Source: Bacteroides timonensis (GTDB lineage: Bacteria > Bacteroidota > Bacteroidia > Bacteroidales > Bacteroidaceae). Taken from it: DNA of 64,000 nucleotides. How positions within the stretch are numbered: position 1 is the first letter of the stretch; the number at the start of each line of letters is the position of its first letter. The stretch covers positions 17,657-81,656 of the forward strand of contig NZ_CBVI010000089.1 of NCBI RefSeq assembly GCF_000513195.1. Direction: 5' to 3'. Positions 7,319 through 17,316 of the stretch are shown here, piece by piece. The notes below the pieces were generated by a model. That model had not been told where the DNA came from, made no database searches, and saw only the letters and a list, made by a program, of their open reading frames with translations. The position numbers and the translations under genes were made by a program.

Positions 7319-10291
7319 TTATTTAGCAACCTCTTGTTCGTTTCTGGTAGGTTGCGGTCCCATATAGGAACGCTTCATACCGCCAAAGTCCAACACAACC
7401 TTTTGCAGAACTGTTCCAGCATCTCCACAGATGATTTTCACCGTATGCTTACCCGGTTTATCGATATGGAGAGTGGTCTTGTTGATTCTGCAATTCTTCA
7501 ATACGCTTTCATACCATATCTGTGCATATTCGAAAGAAGAAGTAGATGGAGTCATTACCGGACCTTCGTCTATACATACACCATATTTGGTTTCAACATT
7601 GGTTGCTTCATGTCCGGCATATCCTCTGTCCTTGCTGATGGGGAATGTAGGCAGCACATACGTATAAACGTCTACCGATCCCTGCTCAAACGTATAGAAA
7701 TCATATTCCAGACGCGGTGTATTACGTCCTGCGGTACGTTGCGCCGGAGCAATAGGATTACCCAACTGTACAGCTGTATTCTCGCATCCCAGGTTCGGAA
7801 TAATAATCATCTTAATGGCATCATTCTCCACTTTACGGTGGAAACTTGCCGCATCTATCGAAACATATCCGTTGTTTTCAACGAACAGCGTATCCATTTC
7901 GGCCAATGAAGGAGAGGTAGGGTTAAAGACGGAGATATAGACACTTTCCTTCTCACCACGATCAGAAGTGATATCCAGTGTTCCTAGTATTCTTTCACCG
8001 GCAGGGACTTTTGCCCAGTCGATAGAAACTTCAATACGATCTTCAGTAGCTGTCTCTCCAGATTTCTTGCTAACCAAAATCCAGTCATTTGTTACAGCAG
8101 CTTTCCATTTCAGCGGAGTAGCGCCCTTGTTGAATACATCTACATAATAGGACTGGCGCAAGTAAGTGTTAAAACATGGCAATGAGTGGAAACTCTGAAG
8201 GCCTTTCAGCACAGCTTCACCTTCGGCCATTACGCCTAAAGAAGCAGTAGGAGCCAATTCAACGTCTCTCAATTTCGGAAGTTCAAAATAAGCGGCAGCA
8301 AATCCCTGTTTCATCGTCATCACATGATTCCACTTACCGCCAAGCAACGAGTTATAGCCGTTGGTAATTATTTCCAGACTATCATAACAGGCTTTCGCTG
8401 ATTTCTCCAGTTCTTTGGTTGATGCTCTCTGCTGAATAGAATACCAGCGGTTTCTTTGTCCGTCCAGTATCATTCTGTTCAACAATTCGCACCCTTTCAC
8501 CGGATAATACAGTGACTGGTAGAAACATGCTTTCTGTTTCTCGTCCGACATATTGTTTAGGATCTTCTCTACGGTGCTTCCAATACGGCGGTATTCATTC
8601 AAACGATTGTCTACCTCACGATAGTTGGTAAGTGAGAAATCCGTATCCGTATTCCGTTCTCTCCCATGCTTATCAGTAGTCCATTGGTAACCCCACCCCA
8701 TAAATTCGGGTTTACGTGCGAAAGCCAGCTTATAGAAAGAATTAACCACATCCTGATATTCGTTACGGTATTGGTCGCCCAACATACCACACAACCATTC
8801 AGTACGGTAGTTGGCTGCCCTTTCAAAGTTAAAAGCATCAATATCGAAAGCCATTGTCAGGAAATAATCTACAGCGAACTCACAGGATTTGATATCACCG
8901 GCATTCAGCAACCAGATGCGATCCGCCGTTGCATCATACGCTTTACGAAGTTCTTCATACATCAATGTAGGAGAAACCGTGTTCATCCAAAGATGATCGT
9001 GAGGCTTGCCAAGATAAGAAGAATGGTAGTACACACCCGAACGACCCGAACGTTTCTGTTCCTTCGGACTGCTCAAACGTTTCATATAACCATAGTTGTC
9101 ATCCGGCCAGATGATTGTTACGTCATCCGGTAATTCCAGACCTTCGTCATATACATCCAGCACTTCTTTATAGGGAGTAAATGCTTGGGGAATCTCTTCA
9201 CCCGGTTTACCGATGGCATCAATCAACATCTGTCTTTGGGCCATCAAAGCCTCCTGAAGCATATCTTTTCTGTCGCCCATATCATTGCTTGCATTCATGG
9301 CTCTGTCATGCAGTCCGCGCAATGCCAGCGTATATACATTTTCAAAGGGAGCACATTCCTTCACGCGTGCATTCAACACGCTGTCTACACCTTTTTTATT
9401 ATTGATGTAGTCCCACTCACCCATTTTATCACGTTTCCATTCACTTGCGGTATTAAACAATAACGGTTCACAATGAGAAGAACCCATGATGATGGCAAAG
9501 CGGTCTGCAACCACTCTGTTCTCGGGAATGCGGTGAAATGCCATAGATGCATCATGCATGGCCGGACACAAATAGTTGGCCTGGAGACGGAGCAACAGTT
9601 CGCAAACCTTAGCGTAAGTCCGGGGACCGAAATTACCCACTTCTTTCTCGAAGTTTCTCTTAGACCAACGGTAGAGCCCCCAGTCTTCATCGTTGATGAA
9701 GATACCTCTATATTTCACAGTAGGCTCTTTAGATATATATTTATCTACTTTCAGGTGTAACTGATCCTTCTTTACAATGGGAGCGTCTGCCCACCAGTAC
9801 CAGGGAGATACACCGATAGTCCTCGACACAGACAACAATCCGTAAGCAGCACCTCTGCGGTCGCTACCCACAATAACCAATGCCTTGTCTACACCAGGAA
9901 GCGGATTACGAACGAGCTGTACCAGATAGCTTTCCCAACGATTCTTCAAAGTTTCCACATCCAGTTTCTTCTTTGCAATCATCTGGTCAATCCATTCATT
10001 ATGCCCCAAGGTTCCGACAATAATACAATTCTTCTGAGGAGCTTCCTTGGTAGTAGCAACGCCTAGGATTTGTCCACTCACCTCTTTCACATCATTCGCA
10101 AATAGTCCCGCCGTTGTTTTTACAACTTCAAAATCTTGTGCGTCATAGTACACGCAGGCTTTATCCTTCTTGCCTACGAGACTGAATACGTTGGATCCGC
10201 TACTATTTTGCGATAGCGAAACCTGAGCCAACGCCACTGAAGAACTCAGCAGCAACATGCCTCCTAATAAAACAGATTTAAAAATACTCAT
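7319..10291 (-). CDS. GH115 xylan/glycan alpha-glucuronidase
   Basis: 990 residues with signal peptide MSIFKSVLLGGMLLLSSSVALA. The sequence carries the GH115 plan: an N-terminal domain with ADAPIVKKDQ, then a barrel with YRGIFINDEDWGL and NYLCPAMHD, the IIMGSSHCEP segment, a helical region, and a C-terminal domain ending in HTVKIICGDAG. GH115 enzymes release 4-O-methyl- or unmodified glucuronic acid alpha-linked to xylan or to other plant glycans, often from internal positions. In this operon it stands beside two GH105 enzymes that act on unsaturated uronosyl ends, so the substrate is probably acidic. It is 25 bases downstream of the GH105 gene, so co-transcription is likely. Confidence 0.92.
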   Translation of the reverse strand: MSIFKSVLLGGMLLLSSSVALAQVSLSQNSSGSNVFSLVGKKDKACVYYDAQDFEVVKTTAGLFANDVKEVSGQILGVATTKEAPQKNCIIVGTLGHNEWIDQMIAKKKLDVETLKNRWESYLVQLVRNPLPGVDKALVIVGSDRRGAAYGLLSVSRTIGVSPWYWWADAPIVKKDQLHLKVDKYISKEPTVKYRGIFINDEDWGLYRWSKRNFEKEVGNFGPRTYAKVCELLLRLQANYLCPAMHDASMAFHRIPENRVVADRFAIIMGSSHCEPLLFNTASEWKRDKMGEWDYINNKKGVDSVLNARVKECAPFENVYTLALRGLHDRAMNASNDMGDRKDMLQEALMAQRQMLIDAIGKPGEEIPQAFTPYKEVLDVYDEGLELPDDVTIIWPDDNYGYMKRLSSPKEQKRSGRSGVYYHSSYLGKPHDHLWMNTVSPTLMYEELRKAYDATADRIWLLNAGDIKSCEFAVDYFLTMAFDIDAFNFERAANYRTEWLCGMLGDQYRNEYQDVVNSFYKLAFARKPEFMGWGYQWTTDKHGRERNTDTDFSLTNYREVDNRLNEYRRIGSTVEKILNNMSDEKQKACFYQSLYYPVKGCELLNRMILDGQRNRWYSIQQRASTKELEKSAKACYDSLEIITNGYNSLLGGKWNHVMTMKQGFAAAYFELPKLRDVELAPTASLGVMAEGEAVLKGLQSFHSLPCFNTYLRQSYYVDVFNKGATPLKWKAAVTNDWILVSKKSGETATEDRIEVSIDWAKVPAGERILGTLDITSDRGEKESVYISVFNPTSPSLAEMDTLFVENNGYVSIDAASFHRKVENDAIKMIIIPNLGCENTAVQLGNPIAPAQRTAGRNTPRLEYDFYTFEQGSVDVYTYVLPTFPISKDRGYAGHEATNVETKYGVCIDEGPVMTPSTSSFEYAQIWYESVLKNCRINKTTLHIDKPGKHTVKIICGDAGTVLQKVVLDFGGMKRSYMGPQPTRNEQEVAK

Positions 10292-10316
10292 GGTTTATTT
10301 ATTGATAATTTATAAG

Positions 10317-11423
10317 TTACTTCTCCATCAGGGCAACCACACACCAAAGGTAAGGTCCTTGTGCATGAAAATCACCGGTACGGCGCGGACGGTCATAATA
10401 GTATTGCTTGTCGTTCTTCTTGTTGGTACCGACACAGATTTCTCTCACCTGATTTTTTTCGGTAAGGTAAGTCACCAAAGCCATCCATGCCTTGCGCGCT
10501 GCCGGAGCATATTCTTTGGCATCCAACCATCCGTTCTTTACACCTGTAATAAAAGCGAAAGTAAACATGGCAGAACCCGATGTTTCAGTCCAGCATTCAG
10601 GATCATCGAGCAACTGATTCCACAGACCTTCCGGGTTCTGATATTCCTTCAGACTTTTCATCATAGTCAGGTAACCTTCCATAATGCGGGGACGGTCTTT
10701 GTGCTTCTTGGGCAAATAACGAAGTAATTCTGCCATACCTGCTGCCATCCATCCGTTTCCGCGTCCCCAATAGAAAGGCACATCCGGTGCATGATAGAAG
10801 AGACCGTTGGGACGTTGCAATTCATCCAGATACATCACCATCTCTTTGGCTGCACGATCTATATATTTGCTATCATTGGTCACTTTGTAGGCATGTGTCT
10901 GTACAATGGTAATCATGTACATATCGTCAATCCAAAGACGTGTTTGCCACGAATAGCCCTTCTCTACCCATTCCTTCTCACTTGGTTTGGCATCTTCGGG
11001 AACTTCCCATTGGGTATCGGCATAAGGCAATCCCAGTTCTTTGTAGCGTTCATCCTTCGTCACCCAATAAAGCTCCAGAGGCAAACTTCCGAACATATTC
11101 AGATCGACATGATTCTTGATGGGCAACAACTCCTTTTCGGTAGTAAACAGATGCTCAAATCTGGCTTGCAAAAGTTTGATGAGCGCTTTGTCTTTGGCCG
11201 CCGCCGCATATTTAAGAGAACCGTTCCAATAGAAGGTTTCAGGATAACCAATCCATTTTCCGGCATGCAATGCATGTTTCTCGGTTACAAAACGGTAGGC
11301 AATACGTCTGCCGATTTCATCGGGAGTATACCCTTCGGGAAAATTCTTCAGAAGACTAGTCTGAGCGATTAGCAACTGGAAAGACGATAATAAAAATAAG
11401 AATGCGAATACTTTCTTGTACAT
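10317..11423 (-). CDS. GH105 unsaturated uronosyl hydrolase, copy 1
   Basis: 368 residues with a signal peptide ending near IAQ (residue 21). It shows the GH105 (alpha/alpha)6 barrel markers: NHVDLNMFGS, the catalytic-type Asp in RLWIDDMYM, and FYWGRGNGWMAAGMAELL. GH105 enzymes hydrate the C4-C5 double bond of unsaturated glucuronyl or galacturonyl residues left by polysaccharide lyases, releasing the sugar. No lyase gene is in the window. It is a close paralogue of the GH105 gene at 17317-18420, about three quarters identical by eye, in the same operon. Copies that persist side by side usually differ in the preferred aglycone, which is an inference here. Confidence 0.92.
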   Translation of the reverse strand: MYKKVFAFLFLLSSFQLLIAQTSLLKNFPEGYTPDEIGRRIAYRFVTEKHALHAGKWIGYPETFYWNGSLKYAAAAKDKALIKLLQARFEHLFTTEKELLPIKNHVDLNMFGSLPLELYWVTKDERYKELGLPYADTQWEVPEDAKPSEKEWVEKGYSWQTRLWIDDMYMITIVQTHAYKVTNDSKYIDRAAKEMVMYLDELQRPNGLFYHAPDVPFYWGRGNGWMAAGMAELLRYLPKKHKDRPRIMEGYLTMMKSLKEYQNPEGLWNQLLDDPECWTETSGSAMFTFAFITGVKNGWLDAKEYAPAARKAWMALVTYLTEKNQVREICVGTNKKNDKQYYYDRPRRTGDFHAQGPYLWCVVALMEK

Positions 11424-11487
11424 AACAATTTGAATTCTATCTATTAAACATTACAATAATTTACTTTCTCTGGAATATCCGTTGATA

Positions 11488-12657
11488 TTACTTCACTTTC
11501 AATAGTTTCTTGGTGTCGTCGCACACGGCTACCGCCACTTTGGAGTCTGCACAGCCGTAATAAAGATATAGCTTCTTCTTATAATAGGCCAATCCTTCGA
11601 TAAACACGGTTCCGTCCTTATACTGCCCGCTCTTCTCAAAAGAAGCTTCGGGCATGAAGAAAGGCTTGTCTAAACGGCCCAATACTTTATAAGGATCTTC
11701 GGAATCAAGCAGGAGCTGACCAGCGCAGTAAGCACCTGCCGGATAATTTGCATCGCCTCTCTTTTTATCATTCTTACCATTATACATCAATACGATGCCT
11801 TGTTTGGTACGAATAGCAGGAGGCCCACATTCAGTCATCTGGCTGTCGAAGTATCCGTTACGCGGCCTGGCTATTTTCAACAATTCGTTGTTCTCATCCA
11901 GCACAGGATACCAGTCTGTAAGATTGTCGGAAGTAGCTGCATGCACGGCATATTCTCCCCAATACATGAAGTACTTACCATCTACTTTATCGAGAACCAG
12001 TTTTCCACCTTTCACCTTGGTAAGCATAGAGGCTGACTTGGTAGCAATTCTGGCGAAACGCCCGTCATACGCTTTTTCAAAAGCAAGACCGTGCTTGGTC
12101 CAGTTCTTCAAGTCTCTGGAGGTAGCTACTGCAAGACGGGGAGTCTTCCGGTTCCACGCCGTATAAAGCATCACGTATAATCCGTCTTCGGTCATTGCCA
12201 CTCGCGGATCTTCGCAACCACCCGGACACTCTATACTCTCAAAATCATCTCCACCGGGGAAAAGTACCGGGCTGTCGAATCTCTCCATAATCACTCCATC
12301 CACACTTTCGGCATACCCGATACGGGAAGTTCTCTTCCCAATGCCTTGTGCCGAGTTATCTTCAGCACGATAGAGCACGACAATCTTTCCATCTTTCACC
12401 GTGGCAGCAGGATTGAAAATATCACTTTCTTCCCACTTCACCTGTTCCTTTCGCATCGGACAATAGAAAGAGGTAGGCTGTGGAGTGAGTACAGGATTGA
12501 CACCTTCAGGACGGTGGAATGGGCCAATTACCCAGTTCTCCTGTTCTTTCTTATCGGTATCATCTGAAGAAGGCAGAGTAGAAAAACTACTCAATGACAG
12601 CACTCCTATCAAACCGACTATGAGTTTTAACTTCATCTTAATATCTATGTTTTGCAT
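11488..12657 (-). CDS. GH130 family beta-mannoside hydrolase/phosphorylase
   Basis: 389 residues. The five-bladed propeller fold of GH130 is suggested by DIFNPAATVKDGK, YRAEDNS, GGCEDPRVA, MTECGPPAI and FIEGLAYYKKKLYLYYG. GGCEDPR is the characteristic GH130 segment. Family members cleave beta-mannosidic bonds, by phosphorolysis or, in some secreted Bacteroides forms, by hydrolysis. A hydrophobic N-terminus (LIVGLIGVLSLSSFS) suggests export, which favours hydrolysis because phosphate-dependent enzymes are normally cytoplasmic. Either ATG at 12657 or the in-frame ATG at 12636 could start it; the second puts the signal peptide first. It lies 16 bases after the FAD oxidoreductase gene, so it is probably co-transcribed. 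Confidence 0.85.
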   Translation of the reverse strand: MQNIDIKMKLKLIVGLIGVLSLSSFSTLPSSDDTDKKEQENWVIGPFHRPEGVNPVLTPQPTSFYCPMRKEQVKWEESDIFNPAATVKDGKIVVLYRAEDNSAQGIGKRTSRIGYAESVDGVIMERFDSPVLFPGGDDFESIECPGGCEDPRVAMTEDGLYVMLYTAWNRKTPRLAVATSRDLKNWTKHGLAFEKAYDGRFARIATKSASMLTKVKGGKLVLDKVDGKYFMYWGEYAVHAATSDNLTDWYPVLDENNELLKIARPRNGYFDSQMTECGPPAIRTKQGIVLMYNGKNDKKRGDANYPAGAYCAGQLLLDSEDPYKVLGRLDKPFFMPEASFEKSGQYKDGTVFIEGLAYYKKKLYLYYGCADSKVAVAVCDDTKKLLKVK

Positions 12658-12673
12658 GGTTAAAGTTATCGTT

Positions 12674-14536
12674 TTATTGACGAATATGTTTATAAATCTC
12701 AGTCAATACTTCCAATCTGGTTGTTTTTCCGGGAACAGCCCGGGGCTTAAACCCACATAATGTACTCCAGTCCTGCAACGTCTTTTCATCGACCATTCCT
12801 TGCAAATCCGCATCCCATCCGGGCAAATACCCTCTCAATCCCATATATTGAGCCAAATGGAAACCTGTATTTTCCGGACGCAAGTCACGAAAGTAAATCA
12901 GCGTTGCTTTCTGGTCAATCAGCAGATCCTGCAATATGGACATATCCACATCCTGAACAGCAACTTTACGGTCAATAGCCAACGAAGCAGCGATACCTGC
13001 CGCCTGCCCCAATGCCATCCAACATGGCTCCATACGCAATGTGGAGAATCCGATATGTGAACCGGATACAGGTACAGGTAATAGCAGATTATCTACATTC
13101 CGGGGTAGAATCACGCCCAAGGGCACCGTATACACTGCTGTAGGGTAGCTGACAAATCCATCCAAATGTACTCTTCCGGCTTCCCGCTTTCTGGCAGCAT
13201 GCGAATCGAGTGCATAATGGCTGGCTGTCACGCTACTGCCATGCAAAGGCGGGCGTTTGCCCGGTGCAGTGGGTAAAGCATCCTTAGCTGTAAAGAAGTA
13301 AACTCCCTCAAAGCGTCTTCCTTCACGTACATAGACCTGGCGGGGAAAATATTCATTATCCTGATATTCGTCTTTAGCCAATCCCCATTCTAGCATTGCT
13401 TTACGGAAATGCTCCGGCAATTCCGGATCATTCTGGGCAAACCAGAATAAACCCAATGTATAATCTTTCAGACGTTTGGCAAACTTATCCCTCCACTCCC
13501 AGGAAGAAGTAGGCCAAGGCCAGTTCTCTTCCGGCAGATCAGTAGAGATAAATGCAGCGTGCTGATTATTGCCATCTGTCTTCTGATTAGGCAGTTTCAC
13601 GATACTGCTCAGTTTTCTGATTCCCCAACTGTCTCCTGGCAGTTTAGTCTGGTTACCGCCAGCGATATGACGACGGTTTTCTTCCATCATTTCACCGGTC
13701 ACTTTCAGCATGGCCCGTTGAGTATTCTTTCCGGTCCATACATCTTCAATCAGTGAGACATATTCGTTCCTGTTATACGATGCCGGCTTCGGAAAGAGAA
13801 CACGATTATCAGGATCATTAGTCAGGCAAAGGCGATAGTTATATGCCTGGACTGCATTATCAGACTCTCCTGTGCTACCACTGGCTGGCAGACTTTTCCA
13901 GTATTCATAGGTTCTTCCAGCTCCGGGTTCTCCGAATTCGGCTTTGCTTTCCCTACCTACGCGGAAAGGCACACCTGCCGCAGCACCCAGATCACCTTCA
14001 TAAGTGGCATCCACAAAGATGTCACCCTGATAAAGTTCTTTCTCTCCATTCTCACGATTCAGTATACAGATGCTTTCAATGCGCCCGTTTCTGAGAGTGA
14101 TATTCTGATCTTCAGCATCGAACTGCCGCATAAGAAGCACGGTAATTTTATCCTTATGTTCGTTCAGCATATCCTGATAGATAGAGGCTGCAACAGACGG
14201 TTCGAAATGAAAGCCGTCACTGCAATCCTTCAGCTGCTGAGAGTTCTTTCCATAACGTTCTGCATAGTATTGCTTGATTCTGGAAGTAAACTCCATGAAC
14301 AGACCGGTAGTTGCCTCCCGGGTAGCAATATCAGTAGCTCCCAGTCCGTTGGCCGGAAGTCCTCCAATATGCTGGGTACGTTCCAGAATAACTGAGGTCT
14401 TGCCTTGCCGGGCCGCTGCAATCGCCGCCATTATGCCACCGGGATTACCGCCTACCACCACAATATCAAAATGATTTTGAGCGGATATCCCCCAGCTGAG
14501 CAGCAACAAAACAGTAAGAATATGGAATCTCTTCAC
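12674..14536 (-). CDS. Exported FAD-dependent oxidoreductase (FAD_oxidored family)
   Basis: 620 residues beginning at a GTG codon; the residues from there form a signal peptide (MKRFHILTVLLLLSWGISAQ) and no better start lies nearby. The dinucleotide-binding motif VVVGGNPGGIMAAIAAARQG is at about 25-44. GGLPANGLG and DIFVDATYEGDLGAAAG follow, as in the PF12831 group. A C-terminal GSHIGFSTLRMEP and GQAAGIAASLA complete the FAD fold. These proteins are frequent in Bacteroides glycan loci but their substrate is generally not known; oxidation of a sugar or uronic acid is possible. It starts 8 bases after the GH2 stop, so the two are surely one transcript. Confidence 0.85.
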   Translation of the reverse strand: MKRFHILTVLLLLSWGISAQNHFDIVVVGGNPGGIMAAIAAARQGKTSVILERTQHIGGLPANGLGATDIATREATTGLFMEFTSRIKQYYAERYGKNSQQLKDCSDGFHFEPSVAASIYQDMLNEHKDKITVLLMRQFDAEDQNITLRNGRIESICILNRENGEKELYQGDIFVDATYEGDLGAAAGVPFRVGRESKAEFGEPGAGRTYEYWKSLPASGSTGESDNAVQAYNYRLCLTNDPDNRVLFPKPASYNRNEYVSLIEDVWTGKNTQRAMLKVTGEMMEENRRHIAGGNQTKLPGDSWGIRKLSSIVKLPNQKTDGNNQHAAFISTDLPEENWPWPTSSWEWRDKFAKRLKDYTLGLFWFAQNDPELPEHFRKAMLEWGLAKDEYQDNEYFPRQVYVREGRRFEGVYFFTAKDALPTAPGKRPPLHGSSVTASHYALDSHAARKREAGRVHLDGFVSYPTAVYTVPLGVILPRNVDNLLLPVPVSGSHIGFSTLRMEPCWMALGQAAGIAASLAIDRKVAVQDVDMSILQDLLIDQKATLIYFRDLRPENTGFHLAQYMGLRGYLPGWDADLQGMVDEKTLQDWSTLCGFKPRAVPGKTTRLEVLTEIYKHIRQ

Positions 14537-14544
14537 GTTATTTT

Positions 14545-17265
14545 TTATTTGAGTTTATACTTCTGAGTAGTTACATTCCAACCCTTCAATACCAGAACAG
14601 CTCCCTCAGTCAACTTTTCTTCCGCCGTTTCAATGGTGACAGTTTTCTTTTCACCCGGAACCAGAGAGAAGAAGTTATCCGAATAAAACGACGGGCGTAT
14701 CGGACTCATCTTGGAATCGAGGAATTGCAATTGATTAAAGAAAGCGATACCACCGGAGGTATTCTTCAATGTAATGTCTACGAAATAGCGACCGTCTGCT
14801 TGACGCGCTTTATAGGAAAGCTTCACATTAGCCGCTTTCAGCTTACTCAAGTCTTCAAATCCTGAAGATGCAGGACCGGTCAGAGTCTTACTGCCTTCAT
14901 ACTTATCATTTGATCTCCAATAAAAGTTGGAAGAAACGTCTTTACCCTTCTCATCCTTCAGCACCAGCTTGATAAAGTGAACCTGAGAGATGTTTTCAGG
15001 AAAACGGATGGTCAGTACATCATTGGCTACTCCATCTTCCGGAAGATTCACGGAAGCAGATTCTTCAAATACCTTCCGGCTATTGATATCATATACCCGT
15101 GCTATCACTTTGTAATTATTAAAAGAGCGATAATAATCGTTCACCACAGACACTGTATTCTTCAGATAATCGAACTGGGCATGTAGTGGCTCCAATGAAT
15201 TGGCTGTATGGTACAAAGAAGCAGTGGGTTCCAAAGACCAATCCCACATACGGGAAGATACCTGACGCATGGAGCAGTTATGATACCAGAACAAGAGTCC
15301 GGAACAGAAGCGATCACCATAATCCAACTTATTGTAATTCCACACTTCCCAGATACTCTTTGAGTTAATGGCACCCAACAGTTGTCCTTTCTGAGCAAAC
15401 TCATCAATAGAGGATGACTTTCCATAGTTGTTCACCAAATCAGTATACATGGTAGTCATCAAGTGGAAACCATTTCCATCCAGGTAATCCCACACCTCTT
15501 TATTGATAGGCCAGAGATCTTTTTCATCCATCATCTCACGAAGAATCTCCACTGTGGGAAGTGTAGGCGCACCATACTCCGGATTGAAACCATCGACACG
15601 GCTTCCACGCGGAGATGCCGTATTTTCATAATGCTGCATCGGATTCACCTGCTTATACGGACTTCCATCATGCACTCCGGCACATTCTGACTGCATCTGA
15701 TATCCTCGCGTACCGTCCAGCTTGTTCAATAATTCAGGGGTACCTGTAACCTCGGTACTTTCATTAGAGGCTACATAATAAGCCAGAGAAGGATGATTGC
15801 GGATACGTTTCACAGTAGATGCCACATTATCCAGATAATTGCCCTTATCGTTCGGATGGCGTGTATCACCCGTCATCCAGAATTCCTGCCATACCAGCAG
15901 TCCCATCTCATCACACAACTGGAAGAAATAATCGGATTCGGCAATGCCACCTCCCCACATGCGTAAGAGATTGACACCCGACTGACGGCTATATCGCAGT
16001 TCGGCATATGTACGCTCGTCAGAAGTTCTCAACATAGCTTCCGGTATCCAGTTCGTTCCACGGATAAAGAGACGCTTGCCATTGACATAAAAGACACGTG
16101 ACTTATCAGGCGTATTCGTATCGGAAGTAATCTCACGAATACCGAATTTTGTTTTAACCGAGTCGCAAACTACTCCATCGATGGATACGGTCATTTTCAA
16201 CTCATACAGGTTTTGAGGACCTTTGTTCACAGGCCACCACAAACGAGGAGAGTTAATCACTAATTGAGGAAATTCATCCGGAGAAAAAGACAAGATTTTC
16301 TCTTCTCCACGCAAAACTTTAAGCTTTTTCTCGAAAGTTATATTTTCACCTGTAATCTCACCTCTTACCGTACAATTAATTCCACTAAATCCGGTAGTAG
16401 GATTTACAACTTCCACAGAAATGAACTCACGTGCCTGGTCATAACCAGGTTTACGCAGTTCGGACTTCACAAAAGGATGACGTAATGCTACTTTACCGGT
16501 AGCATAGAGAGAGATGTTTTTCCAGATACCCGTATTACGGTCGCGGATACCATCCATGAAAGTAAAATCCCAGCCTACAGTCATCAGCATAGTAGTGTTC
16601 AATCCGATATTTCCGTTTCCACCATTGTGGAACTCACCCACTGCACCCCAGGATTTGGGTTTGGCACTGCCGGGGACATCAACCGGATATACTTTTATAG
16701 CCAATGCGTTAGCCTTATCTATCTTCACAAAGTCAGTCACGTCAATATAATCCTGCATAAACATACCTTTAATAGTACTGAGCAGATTTCCATTCACCCA
16801 TACTTCGGCACGATAGTTGATACCATCCACTTGCAACCAGACATGTTTTCCTTCAAATGATTTGGGAACTGTAAATTCAGTCCGGAACCAATAGGTATAA
16901 AAGTCACGACCGGTTTCAGAGATATCCGGTATTAATTTGGATTCGATCTTATTGTTGATTCCGTAATAAGGTTCCGGATATTTACGGTTATGTACCAATG
17001 AATTCAGAACTGTACCGGGCACAATGGCAGGCAACCAGTTCGCGGTCGGGTAATCTGACAATGATACCTTTTCTCCAGGATCTGCTACATCTCCTGCCTT
17101 TATCATTTTCCACTGATAGTCTCCATTATGGGTAATTTCCGAGTCGAGCCAGAGGCGTTCAGAGTCTCTGACATCATTTACTTTGGTTTGTCCGGTTACT
17201 ACTGTCGAATAGGAAAACAACAGTACAACAAAGGTAAGGGCCTTCACCCAACTGCTTATGTTCAT
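14545..17265 (-). CDS. Secreted GH2 family beta-glycosidase (exo-beta-glucosaminidase/mannosidase-like)
   Basis: 906 residues with a signal peptide (MNISSWVKALTFVVLLFSYS). It has the GH2 order: sugar-binding jelly-roll (WVNGNLLSTIKGMF), immunoglobulin-like domain, TIM barrel (FIRGTNWIPEAMLR, NLLRMWGGGI), then C-terminal beta domains. RNHPSLAYYVASNESTEV places the acid/base at Glu502; FNPEYGAPTLPT likely holds the nucleophile. The layout is nearer to the CsxA/mannosidase branch than to beta-galactosidases. Beside GH130 this could act on beta-mannosides, but a hexosaminide or other beta-linked sugar is equally possible. It is the second gene of the operon, 51 bases after GH105. Confidence 0.88.
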   Translation of the reverse strand: MNISSWVKALTFVVLLFSYSTVVTGQTKVNDVRDSERLWLDSEITHNGDYQWKMIKAGDVADPGEKVSLSDYPTANWLPAIVPGTVLNSLVHNRKYPEPYYGINNKIESKLIPDISETGRDFYTYWFRTEFTVPKSFEGKHVWLQVDGINYRAEVWVNGNLLSTIKGMFMQDYIDVTDFVKIDKANALAIKVYPVDVPGSAKPKSWGAVGEFHNGGNGNIGLNTTMLMTVGWDFTFMDGIRDRNTGIWKNISLYATGKVALRHPFVKSELRKPGYDQAREFISVEVVNPTTGFSGINCTVRGEITGENITFEKKLKVLRGEEKILSFSPDEFPQLVINSPRLWWPVNKGPQNLYELKMTVSIDGVVCDSVKTKFGIREITSDTNTPDKSRVFYVNGKRLFIRGTNWIPEAMLRTSDERTYAELRYSRQSGVNLLRMWGGGIAESDYFFQLCDEMGLLVWQEFWMTGDTRHPNDKGNYLDNVASTVKRIRNHPSLAYYVASNESTEVTGTPELLNKLDGTRGYQMQSECAGVHDGSPYKQVNPMQHYENTASPRGSRVDGFNPEYGAPTLPTVEILREMMDEKDLWPINKEVWDYLDGNGFHLMTTMYTDLVNNYGKSSSIDEFAQKGQLLGAINSKSIWEVWNYNKLDYGDRFCSGLLFWYHNCSMRQVSSRMWDWSLEPTASLYHTANSLEPLHAQFDYLKNTVSVVNDYYRSFNNYKVIARVYDINSRKVFEESASVNLPEDGVANDVLTIRFPENISQVHFIKLVLKDEKGKDVSSNFYWRSNDKYEGSKTLTGPASSGFEDLSKLKAANVKLSYKARQADGRYFVDITLKNTSGGIAFFNQLQFLDSKMSPIRPSFYSDNFFSLVPGEKKTVTIETAEEKLTEGAVLVLKGWNVTTQKYKLK

Positions 17266-17316
17266 CTTATAAGTATAAATAGATTTTCGATATGAGATTA
17301 TTAAAGTAATGCTATC